The position numbers were made by a program, and so were the translations under genes. Of a stretch of DNA of 5,459 nt, positions 1 through 5,459 are shown piece after piece. This DNA is from Fidelibacterota bacterium UBA7300 (lineage in GTDB: Bacteria > Fidelibacterota > Marinisomatia > Marinisomatales > UBA2128). The DNA lies in NCBI GenBank assembly GCA_002471865.1, contig DKQU01000033.1, forward strand, positions 1 through 5,459, in the 5' to 3' direction. A model generated the notes under the pieces. The model was not told where the DNA came from, did no database searches, and worked only from the letters and a program-made list of their open reading frames with translations. Within the stretch, counting starts at the first letter, position 1. Every line of letters begins with the position of its first letter.

Positions 1-807
1 TGAGGATAATAATCCTACCTCTTCTTCTCGCCGCGAACGTTCTTCTTCCTGCCAGCGAAGCCACTCTTCCATTAACATGTCGCTTTCTGCAGATTTATCT
101 GGGGACTGAATGCTCTCTAAAGAATCAATTTTGTGGGCAATGGTTCGAAGAATTACTGCTTCTGCAGTTTTTTCATCTTTCCGCTCTTTGAATGACGCTG
201 TCATTATGGACAGTACATCTCCTCGGCTTCTATCAAATTTTGATGCAACCATAATAATTTGTCGAACATTTTCAATTAGTTCGGGTGCAGAACCCTCTGG
301 CAATATGCAACCAATCTCCATTCGTTCAACTTTGGGGAGCGAAGACTTAATATCTGTATATGATTGAGTAACAATATTAGACTCCCCCGAGGTTGGTGTG
401 GGGGGGCTGTCTACTGGGACTTCAGCGGCGGGCTCATCTTCATCATAACGCCCAAACTCAAACCCTGGAATAGGAAGACCAGTAATACGCGATGTTTTGT
501 CATCCACAGCAGAGACACTTTCTTTGGGTGGGTCTGCCTCGGGCTCTATCCCAGAAGGGCGTTCGGTTCCGGGTCGGAAAGTAACTTCCTCTTTTATGGT
601 TGGGGTGAATTTTAGATCAACCGTGACATCTAAAACATAACGCTGGTCATCCAAAATCTTGCTCAGTGCGTTTTCTATGCGTGAATGCAAATCTTTCTCC
701 AACATTAGTTTCTGCGAAAGAAAGGTCGACTCCTGACCAATCGCGCTGCTCAAGTAAAACACTAAACACACCATTAGTGCTAGGGGTAATAGTATCTTTT
801 TTCTCAT
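1..807 (-). CDS. Secreted FliF-like protein with a split RBM3 (ring-building) domain, 3'-partial
   Basis: The frame stays open from ATG at 807 to the window edge, giving 269 codons with no stop. It is preceded by GAGGAG 5 nt upstream. Residues 1-24 form a Sec signal peptide (MRKK, then a hydrophobic stretch) without a lipobox. Two blocks resemble the C-terminal periplasmic part of FliF. Residues 36-68 read as a helix followed by the strand VLDVTVDLKF. Residues 159-206 contain VERMEIGCIL, an alpha helix, then KFDRSRGDVLSIMTASF, which matches the FliF pattern of Gfd..RGD.l.v...F. The acidic, proline-rich stretch between them (about 70-158) sits where FliF carries its beta-collar insert. FliF's RBM1, RBM2 and N-terminal membrane segment are absent. 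Residues 207-269 are charged and helical, ending in a Glu/Arg-rich stretch, with no membrane helix before the edge. By analogy it may oligomerise into a periplasmic ring beside the MotAB stator. The family match is from motif reading; the function is inferred. Confidence 0.72.
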   Translation of the reverse strand, partial: MRKKILLPLALMVCLVFYLSSAIGQESTFLSQKLMLEKDLHSRIENALSKILDDQRYVLDVTVDLKFTPTIKEEVTFRPGTERPSGIEPEADPPKESVSAVDDKTSRITGLPIPGFEFGRYDEDEPAAEVPVDSPPTPTSGESNIVTQSYTDIKSSLPKVERMEIGCILPEGSAPELIENVRQIIMVASKFDRSRGDVLSIMTASFKERKDEKTAEAVILRTIAHKIDSLESIQSPDKSAESDMLMEEWLRWQEEERSRREEEVGLLSS

Positions 808-812
808 AACTT

Positions 813-818
813 CTCCTC
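813..818 (-). promoter_or_regulatory. Ribosome binding site of the FliF-like gene
   Basis: GAGGAG on the minus strand lies 5 nt before the ATG at 807. It is the strongest Shine-Dalgarno sequence in the block and stands in the longest gap (40 nt). This gene therefore looks translated independently and not coupled to motB. The gap holds no hairpin with a U-tract, so no terminator separates the two genes. Confidence 0.7.
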
Positions 819-847
819 TTTCCCTACCTCGGTCAAATATAAAGTTC

Positions 848-1594
848 TCATCGTGCTAAGAATGTTATCTCTACACGACGGTTAAGTGCTTTTTCCTCCT
901 TTGTCTCGTTAAATTTTGGAATATCTTTTTCTGTTGGAATCCAATCGGTTGGTTTTTCCCTAGGCTGATAGTGGGCATAGCCAACAGCTTGAAGTCTGGT
1001 GGGGTCCACTCCAAGTGTCGTGAGCTCACGAACAACAGCAGAAGCACGAGCTGCAGACAATTCCCAATTAGAGGGATATTTATCATGAAATTTCTCTGGC
1101 AACGGATCATTGTCTGAATGGCCCTCTACAGCTACAGGAAAGTAGTTGTTTGGATCCTTGATAGTTGGAACGAGCTTCTTTAGTACATCAATAATCCCCT
1201 GCTGAAGATCAGCTGTCCCCGAAGCAAAGCTGATATCAGAAGATATACCAATAGTTACTCCTTTGGGGCCGGTCCTTACTTCTACTGGTTTCTTACCCGT
1301 CTTATCTGCGGGCATATCTTTCACCATTTTATCTGCTGCTTTCTTGATATCAGCCAAATTCATGGCTTTGCCTTCTTTTGACGTTTTACCAACCTTTTTC
1401 CCCATGGAATCTGCCATCTCCTGGAGTTTCACGGGATCAATGGTCGAAATAGCTGCAAGGAGAACAAAGAAAGCGAAAAGCAACGTCATCATATCGGCAA
1501 ACGTACCAAACCAACCTGGAAGCCCCTCTTCTACAGAATCAGCACCCGCTTTGAACCCTTTTTTGTAAGACTTTTTTTCTGCCGGTGATGCCAT
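848..1594 (-). CDS. motB: MotB-type stator protein with OmpA-like peptidoglycan-binding domain
   Basis: The 248-residue product is the B subunit of an ion-driven stator. The N-terminus is cytoplasmic and Lys-rich. One membrane helix spans about 29-51 and carries Asp34 in the context TFADMMTLL, the expected ion-binding aspartate (E. coli MotB Asp32). A Lys-rich segment at about 54-103, where the plug and linker lie, leads to the OmpA-like domain at about 112-246. Visible hallmarks there are FASGTADL (123-130), VEGHSDNDPL (156-165), PSNWELSAARA (174-184) and NRRVEI (238-243), the set that anchors MotB to peptidoglycan. PSNWELS favours MotB over plain OmpA or TolR/ExbD. The stretch at about 210-236 is longer than in many MotBs. 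The start has AGAGGG 9 nt upstream, inside the end of motA, and the gap to motA is 5 nt. Which ion is used, and whether the partner is a flagellum, cannot be read from the sequence. Confidence 0.93.
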   Translation of the reverse strand: MASPAEKKSYKKGFKAGADSVEEGLPGWFGTFADMMTLLFAFFVLLAAISTIDPVKLQEMADSMGKKVGKTSKEGKAMNLADIKKAADKMVKDMPADKTGKKPVEVRTGPKGVTIGISSDISFASGTADLQQGIIDVLKKLVPTIKDPNNYFPVAVEGHSDNDPLPEKFHDKYPSNWELSAARASAVVRELTTLGVDPTRLQAVGYAHYQPREKPTDWIPTEKDIPKFNETKEEKALNRRVEITFLAR

Positions 1595-1599
1595 TCAGA

Positions 1600-2391
1600 T
1601 TAGCCCTCTTCCTTCTTCCATTCCTTGGGAGGAATAAACGAATTGAGTTTTTCTCGTACGATCAAAGGGTGTTTTCTCTGGTGAATCAGTCTTGCCGCCT
1701 CTATGAACATCGCTTGTTGTGTACTGGTCGCGGAAACTCGTGTATTAAGTTTCGCCGCCATAGGAAGAAAGAATAGATTCGCAAACACAGCGCCGTAGAA
1801 TGTTGTAATAAGTGCTGCAGACATACCGGCACCGAGGGCCTCCGTACCACCACCTTCTGAACCGCCAAACCCGGAAAGCATAATAACCAGACCAATAAGG
1901 GTACCGATCATTCCCCAAGCTGGCGCCATGGTACCCATGGTTTGGAAAAGACTGGCTTGAGAACGTTCTCTAATTTCACGATAATCTATTCTCGTTTCGA
2001 GGATATCAATCAATTCATCCTCAGAATAACCGTCCACTACCATCTGTACACCATCTCTGAAGAACGGATTTTTAATACCTTCAATTCCTTTTTCTAGGTC
2101 CGCTGCTCCTTTTCGGCCAACATTGGAAATTTCCACAGCATCATCTACCATAAGGCCCAATTTTACTTTGCTGCCCTTGAAAACGGCCCCGATGGCGGCT
2201 CCCAGCTTCAACACCTCTGCAAGAGGAAATGCAACGGAGACTGATGCCACCATACCTCCAAATACAATCGCGAAACTGGACCCGGATATAAATCCACCCA
2301 TACTTGCCCCCGCTGCCGAGGCGGCCATAAATATCCCACCAAAAATAGACGCAAGACCCAGAAGAATTCCTATAAGTGTTGCAATGTCCAT
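1600..2391 (-). CDS. motA: MotA-type stator protein, ion channel subunit
   Basis: The 263-residue product is the four-helix inner-membrane partner of MotB. Membrane helices lie at about 4-27, 37-58, 153-175 and 187-210. Helices 2 and 3 are separated by a cytoplasmic loop of about 90 residues, the flagellar MotA layout. Pro157 (MAPAWGMIGTLIGLV) and Pro210 (NLFFLPMAAKL) match the two conserved prolines that couple ion flow to movement (E. coli Pro173 and Pro222). In the loop, Arg93 and Glu100 lie where E. coli MotA has Arg90 and Glu98, the charged pair that acts on FliG, followed by the typical MVVDGYSEDELIDILE. Length is normal for the family. The ATG has AAGGAG 6 nt upstream. It lies 14 nt after the barrel gene and 5 nt before motB, so the subunits are probably co-expressed. 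Keeping the rotor-facing charges suggests that a rotor-like partner exists. ExbB/TolQ and GldL are poorer fits because of the loop and helix order. Confidence 0.93.
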   Translation of the reverse strand: MDIATLIGILLGLASIFGGIFMAASAAGASMGGFISGSSFAIVFGGMVASVSVAFPLAEVLKLGAAIGAVFKGSKVKLGLMVDDAVEISNVGRKGAADLEKGIEGIKNPFFRDGVQMVVDGYSEDELIDILETRIDYREIRERSQASLFQTMGTMAPAWGMIGTLIGLVIMLSGFGGSEGGGTEALGAGMSAALITTFYGAVFANLFFLPMAAKLNTRVSATSTQQAMFIEAARLIHQRKHPLIVREKLNSFIPPKEWKKEEG

Positions 2392-2397
2392 ATTTCT

Positions 2398-2403
2398 CTC
2401 CTT
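2398..2403 (-). promoter_or_regulatory. Ribosome binding site of motA
   Basis: AAGGAG on the minus strand ends 6 nt before the motA ATG at 2391, in the 14-nt gap after the TAG of the barrel gene (2406-2408). It fixes the motA start and leaves no room for a separate promoter in the gap. Confidence 0.7.
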
Positions 2404-2405
2404 AC

Positions 2406-3758
2406 CTAATCTTGGCTGAAGCTTGTTGTTTTCAGTCGATTTTCATGCAATGCTTTAAGAATATTTCGCACATCATCATATTCCGGATCCATCTGCAGAG
2501 CAAGATTCCAATTTATCGTGGCTCGCTGAGCATCTCCCAACTTATAATAAATAGACCCACGCCTAGCATATGCCAAAGCCAAATTGGGATTTAATTCTAA
2601 CGCGGTTTCTACTTCCTGGAGAGCTTCGCGATAATCTCCTGAATAAAAATATCTTAAAGATCTTGACAGGTGGCGCATAGCCCTATTGATATTCTTTTGT
2701 GATTTATTTCTTACCAACATTATGGTTTTTACTGAGTCTTCAAGCGAGATGTTCTTTTGTTTGAGTTGAGCAATCTGTGTCGCAAGATTACGAAGTTCGT
2801 GATCGCTTACCCGCAAGGAATCTCGCAATGAAGACACAGCAATATCTGCTGCGACCATCGTTGAATCATACATCCCTTCCTCCGGTGATGGATAGGGGCC
2901 TCCCTCGACTGAGGGCAAAGACGGTACTTTTTCCCCTGCACTGCGAGGGACGGACATGTCCAGGCCGAGTGTAAAGCCCGGATGGGTGGCGCCGTAGGCT
3001 TCGGTCCAATCAGGTAAATTCTGTATGTGGGTGAATCCTAGGCTCAGGCGATAATCCGAGGTAAGGGGGATGCGGAGTCCCACATTGATGCCCGTACCGT
3101 CGAATTCACCCACAAAATCTAAACCGCCCCAATTGGGTAAAAAGGGTGTGTGAAGAATAAATCCCGCGAAAACTCCAGCGTTCGTACCTGTACTATCAGG
3201 ATCTGAAGTGGTGGTTGTAGTAACAGGCTGTTGTGCAAAACCACCTGTTCCAAATCCCATGTATGTACTCAGCTCATAGTCACCTAGTGGTTTTTGGCTC
3301 CCCAGCACGCCAAAGAAAGACAGCTGTTTGGGGTCCAGGCTTACGCCTGATTCTGCATTCTCAAAAACAATATCATGGATACCAATAGAAAATGAAATGT
3401 CCCCCTGAGAATAAAGTCGCTGCTGCACATGGAACCCAAATTCAACCGGAGGAATGTATTCTGACTCATCCAGTAAAGCAGTTGTATCAGCTCCTTGTCC
3501 TGATGAAAAACCCAGGGTGAAATTTTTAGAAAGATCCATGGAAAAATAAACCCCTCTGGCAGTATTGAAGGGCGAGAAGTTGTGAATCTCCGTGCCGAAC
3601 CCAGCACTAAAAAGGTAAGGAGACCTGATGGTACTGGTAGTAGGAATCTTTATCATTTGTCCAGGATGAGTATACGACACACGAGTCACAGCGCTCACAG
3701 AGACAACCAATATCATGGTGACAAAAATAATAAAGACTGTCTTGTGGTGAAATCTCAT
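2406..3758 (-). CDS. Outer-membrane beta-barrel candidate fused to periplasmic coiled coil and TPRs
   Basis: The product has 450 residues. Residues 1-23 form a Sec signal peptide with likely cleavage after VSVSA. Residues about 30-275 look like an outer-membrane barrel: alternating polar and hydrophobic strands rich in Gly and aromatics, with loops such as a Thr-rich one at 180-193. The stretch at about 212-249 (FVGEFDGTGINVGLRIPL, then LSLGFTHIQNLP) and the early MIKIPTTST recall YjbH-type barrels, but only weakly. After a Pro/Gly linker (276-298) comes a predicted coiled coil (about 303-350), then two TPRs at about 361-392 and 393-426, each with the usual ALELNP or ALQMDP ending. Putting TPRs after a barrel suggests a periplasmic arm that recruits other envelope proteins. 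The ATG lies 1 nt after the preceding TAA and has no clear Shine-Dalgarno, so translation probably depends on reinitiation. The architecture is well supported; the exact family is not recognised. Confidence 0.75.
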   Translation of the reverse strand: MRFHHKTVFIIFVTMILVVSVSAVTRVSYTHPGQMIKIPTTSTIRSPYLFSAGFGTEIHNFSPFNTARGVYFSMDLSKNFTLGFSSGQGADTTALLDESEYIPPVEFGFHVQQRLYSQGDISFSIGIHDIVFENAESGVSLDPKQLSFFGVLGSQKPLGDYELSTYMGFGTGGFAQQPVTTTTTSDPDSTGTNAGVFAGFILHTPFLPNWGGLDFVGEFDGTGINVGLRIPLTSDYRLSLGFTHIQNLPDWTEAYGATHPGFTLGLDMSVPRSAGEKVPSLPSVEGGPYPSPEEGMYDSTMVAADIAVSSLRDSLRVSDHELRNLATQIAQLKQKNISLEDSVKTIMLVRNKSQKNINRAMRHLSRSLRYFYSGDYREALQEVETALELNPNLALAYARRGSIYYKLGDAQRATINWNLALQMDPEYDDVRNILKALHENRLKTTSFSQD

Positions 3759-3759
3759 A

Positions 3760-4689
3760 TTATTTCAACGATCTGTTGAATTCCATTTGAGCTAGACGGT
3801 AGTATTCACTCTCCGGGTAGAGTTCTACTACCCCGGAAAAAGCTGCTACTGCTTTTTTCATTTCCCCAAGCTGGCGAAATGCCAAGCCTTGAAGAATCAA
3901 TGAATCGTCCAGTTTGTCAGATTTCTTGAACATGTTTAATTGCGTCAGCACAGCTAATACCTTGGATGGCTGATCCAGTTGAAAATAGCAATCAGCCATC
4001 CAATAGAGAACATTGCCTGCTGTAATGTCATCAATATCGTCTAACGCTAAATCTGAAAATTGGCGTATAGCAGTTTGATAATCTTCGCGTTGATACGCAA
4101 ATACAGCATTCATGTAAAGCATTCGGTTGAATGATGGCGGATTTACTTCATGGAGAGCTGATTGCACTTCAGTTAACTCCTCTTCAGGGGAGTTATCTAC
4201 TGTGCCTGCAGGATGAGTATTAGGAACAATGGCGATCGTTTCTTCCAAATTACCCGGAGAGGTTTCTTCAGTCTCATTGGCTCCAGCCAATTCTTTCGCT
4301 GGCGGTTCCACCTGTTCCATCAGGTCATTGATCATGACACGAAGCTCACTATTCTCCTTTTGTAAATTTTCCGCTTGGCGATGGAAAGCAAGTTGAAGAC
4401 CTTCAATTTTGTGGTTAATGCGAGAAAGAGATTCCTGAAGTTCCTTTGTTGAAGCCATATAAACAGAGCCGCTGGGTGACTTGTTGATGAAAAGCTTAAC
4501 TTTTTCTGTCGGTGCCTTGACAAGCCTATTGATCTCTTCGTCTCCATTTGACGGTTCAATTACAATGCCGAGGTCTAAAAAAAAGTCATCATTGACACCG
4601 TTAGATGTGGTTTGTGAGAAAATAGGAAGAACTGAAATATTTATTATAACCAATAAAACAAAAAATTGTCGAGATATTGATTGGGTCAC
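3760..4689 (-). CDS. Secreted YbgF/CpoB-like coiled-coil TPR protein
   Basis: I choose the GTG at 4689 as start, giving 309 residues. It overlaps the previous TGA as GTGA and has GGAAG 7 nt upstream. A TTG at 4704 in the same frame would add five residues and a 19-nt overlap, and is less likely. Numbered from the GTG, residues 1-25 are a signal peptide (TQSISRQ, then a hydrophobic core, ending PIFSQ) without a lipobox cysteine. Residues about 81-127 form a coiled coil with heptad-like leucines. A Glu/Pro/Thr-rich linker follows (about 128-180). Three TPR-like repeats then cover about 187-293, the last ending VVELYPESEYYRLAQ. This order matches YbgF/CpoB, the periplasmic protein that works with Tol-Pal and trimerises through its coiled coil. 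No tol genes are visible, so it may serve the MotAB machine as a periplasmic scaffold instead. The YbgF relation is by architecture, not proven orthology. Confidence 0.78.
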   Translation of the reverse strand: MTQSISRQFFVLLVIINISVLPIFSQTTSNGVNDDFFLDLGIVIEPSNGDEEINRLVKAPTEKVKLFINKSPSGSVYMASTKELQESLSRINHKIEGLQLAFHRQAENLQKENSELRVMINDLMEQVEPPAKELAGANETEETSPGNLEETIAIVPNTHPAGTVDNSPEEELTEVQSALHEVNPPSFNRMLYMNAVFAYQREDYQTAIRQFSDLALDDIDDITAGNVLYWMADCYFQLDQPSKVLAVLTQLNMFKKSDKLDDSLILQGLAFRQLGEMKKAVAAFSGVVELYPESEYYRLAQMEFNRSLK

Positions 4690-4701
4690 TCGTATTCTTC
4701 C
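4686..4701 (-). promoter_or_regulatory. GTGA start/stop overlap with Shine-Dalgarno
   Basis: On the minus strand, GGAAG (4701-4697) is followed after 7 nt by GTG (4689-4687), which shares two bases with the upstream TGA (4688-4686). The 4-nt GTGA overlap is a classic translational-coupling junction. It decides the start of the YbgF-like gene and suggests matched amounts of the two proteins. Confidence 0.65.
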
Positions 4702-5459
4702 CAATCAATTGTGTAAGAATATCCTATAAACTGCCCAAAACTAGCAGGCACAACTAGCTCAAAGTTTCCCGTTGCACCCGGCAGAAGAGACGAATCTGTG
4801 ACAATTCCTGAATCAAATGTGTGGTAAGTTCCCGAAACAAATGTGGTCAGGGTTTGGGTTTCTCCACTCCAGTTTTTACGAAAAACAAAATTTACCTTTA
4901 CAAAATCAGACCTGCGACCTCCTATATTTTTCACCTGACCAGTAAAAGTAACATTCTCTGAACGATCCCTCTTCTCAGATATATTCCCAACAAGGACAAC
5001 ATTGGCAGATCTTTGCTTGTCAGATAATCTCTCAGTTGGATCTGAGGCAACATATCTTGGCTCAGCTAATTTGGGCATTGGGGGTGGGCTGTATGTTTCT
5101 CGAATCTGCTCGGGGATATATTCCGGATCTTCTTTCCCAGCTGCATTCTCAATAATCCGAACCACCTGTTCACGTTCAATCACCAAATATCCAAGCAACG
5201 TCTCTACTTTGAGGATTTCCTCATCTTGGTAAACAACTTTCCCAAATACTGTGCTACCGTTGCTCATTATTATCTCTTTACTATATATAGATAGAGGGTT
5301 CACCCACATTTCGCTCTTTGCCTGGAGGTCTCTAAGCTGAGAACCGACGTGATCAAGCTCTGCCTGTAACTTCTTTACTTCGAAACTTACCTCAGTTGAA
5401 ATGTAATCTTCCTGGGGAATTCGCTCTGGAGTTTTGTCTCCTTCTACACTTGTATCAGA
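4686..5459 (-). CDS. Envelope protein with coiled coil, SH3/Sm-like domain and FxLYD-like domain, 5'-partial
   Basis: The frame is open from the window edge to TGA at 4686, giving 257 visible residues, so the real start lies outside. The first in-frame ATG (5309) is probably internal. The 50 codons upstream of it stay open and encode a coiled coil (about 22-49, EVKKLQAELDHVGSQLRDLQ) leading straight into the next domain, and no Shine-Dalgarno precedes the ATG. Residues about 62-104 form a small beta domain of the type G..v.GkVv..de.ilkVet.lGylvIere.vvrI, like SH3/Sm-like modules. After a Pro-rich linker (about 108-140) comes a C-terminal beta-sandwich (about 152-254). Its FTGQVKNIGG, VKVNFVFR and LLPGATGNFELVVP fit the FxLYD pattern of extracytoplasmic proteins. 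No catalytic residues are seen. A signal peptide, if any, is beyond the edge. It is probably a periplasmic structural partner of the downstream genes; the function is unknown. Confidence 0.7.
   Translation of the reverse strand, partial: SDTSVEGDKTPERIPQEDYISTEVSFEVKKLQAELDHVGSQLRDLQAKSEMWVNPLSIYSKEIIMSNGSTVFGKVVYQDEEILKVETLLGYLVIEREQVVRIIENAAGKEDPEYIPEQIRETYSPPPMPKLAEPRYVASDPTERLSDKQRSANVVLVGNISEKRDRSENVTFTGQVKNIGGRRSDFVKVNFVFRKNWSGETQTLTTFVSGTYHTFDSGIVTDSSLLPGATGNFELVVPASFGQFIGYSYTIDWEEYE

Larger units (their letters stand above)
1..5459 (-). other. Probable single operon of six genes around motAB
   Basis: All six genes run on the minus strand with junctions of -4, +1, +14, +5 and +40 nt. 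No gap has room for a convincing promoter except possibly the last, and none holds a terminator-like hairpin. The gene content alternates scaffold-like periplasmic proteins (coiled coil, TPR, FxLYD) with an outer-membrane barrel, the stator pair and a FliF-RBM3-like protein. Such packing implies co-transcription from a promoter upstream of the right edge. Both ends of the operon lie outside the window. Confidence 0.75.

Noticed and set aside
384..406. CCCCC...GGGGG hairpin that could be a terminator.
   Set aside because: It lies inside an open coding frame, has a 13-base loop and lacks a following T-run on either strand.
110..615. Two plus-strand open frames (110-367 and 364-615).
   Set aside because: They lie wholly antisense to the continuous minus-strand FliF-like gene, which has a signal peptide, a ribosome binding site and recognisable motifs. 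The plus-strand products show no domain.
808..847. Possible internal promoter (TATATT) in the gap before the FliF-like gene.
   Set aside because: A -10-like hexamer is present, but I found no acceptable -35 at the right distance. AT-rich hexamers are common by chance.
848..2391. Identification of the pair as ZorAB, ExbB-ExbD/TolQ-TolR or GldL-GldM.
   Set aside because: MotA has the full flagellar-type four-helix layout with a long loop 2-3 and conserved prolines. MotB has the PSNWELSAARA peptidoglycan-binding motif. ZorA's long tail, ExbD/TolR's short periplasmic domain and GldM's multi-domain arm are absent.
1263..2594. Plus-strand open frames antisense to motB, motA and the end of the barrel gene.
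   Set aside because: They are shadows of strongly recognised minus-strand genes and have no supporting ribosome binding site or domain.
5281..5289. TATATATAG as a promoter -10 or a gene boundary before the FxLYD-like protein.
   Set aside because: The frame continues unbroken through it and encodes the start of the SH3/Sm-like domain after a coiled coil, so it is coding sequence.
1..5459. CRISPR array, tRNA or rRNA gene, insertion sequence or attachment site.
   Set aside because: No direct-repeat series, RNA-like fold, transposase or terminal inverted repeats were seen by eye, and the window is almost entirely coding.

Overview
The window is one co-oriented block of six minus-strand genes, packed almost end to end, with no RNA gene, mobile element, CRISPR array or convincing promoter or terminator. 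Both ends are cut: the first gene of the block enters from the right edge without a visible start, and the last runs off the left edge without a stop. The host is a Gram-negative (diderm) bacterium. An outer-membrane barrel candidate, a MotB peptidoglycan-binding domain and several Sec signal peptides all point that way. GC looks moderate (mid-40s percent by eye). The FxLYD-type domain, the YbgF-like protein and the barrel with a C-terminal TPR region would suit an FCB-like or related uncultured lineage, but no gene here fixes the taxonomy.

Layout in transcription order (right to left). (1) 5459-4686: envelope protein, 5'-partial, with a coiled coil, a small SH3/Sm-like beta domain and a C-terminal FxLYD-like beta-sandwich. 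(2) 4689-3760: secreted YbgF/CpoB-like protein with a coiled coil and C-terminal TPRs. It most likely starts at a GTG that overlaps the previous stop (GTGA). (3) 3758-2406: outer-membrane beta-barrel candidate, faintly YjbH-like, fused to a periplasmic coiled coil and two TPRs. (4) 2391-1600: MotA. (5) 1594-848: MotB. (6) 807-1: secreted protein, 3'-partial, whose two conserved blocks match the split ring-building motif 3 (RBM3) domain of the flagellar MS-ring protein FliF, without FliF's RBM1/RBM2 or first membrane segment.

The first three junctions and motA-motB are spaced -4, 1, 14 and 5 nt. The motB to FliF-like gap is 40 nt and holds a strong Shine-Dalgarno sequence. This is most simply a single operon. 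MotA and MotB keep the residues needed for a proton- or sodium-driven stator, including MotB Asp34 and MotA Pro157 and Pro210.

The interesting point is the partnership. A flagellar-type stator sits with a stand-alone FliF-RBM3-like periplasmic protein, an outer-membrane barrel with periplasmic TPRs and two further periplasmic scaffold-like proteins, and no canonical flagellar gene is visible. My inference is an envelope-spanning, stator-powered machine (gliding, adhesion, secretion, or an unusual flagellar accessory), loosely analogous to Agl-Glt gliding or Tol-Pal. The window cannot show whether the genome also has flagella.
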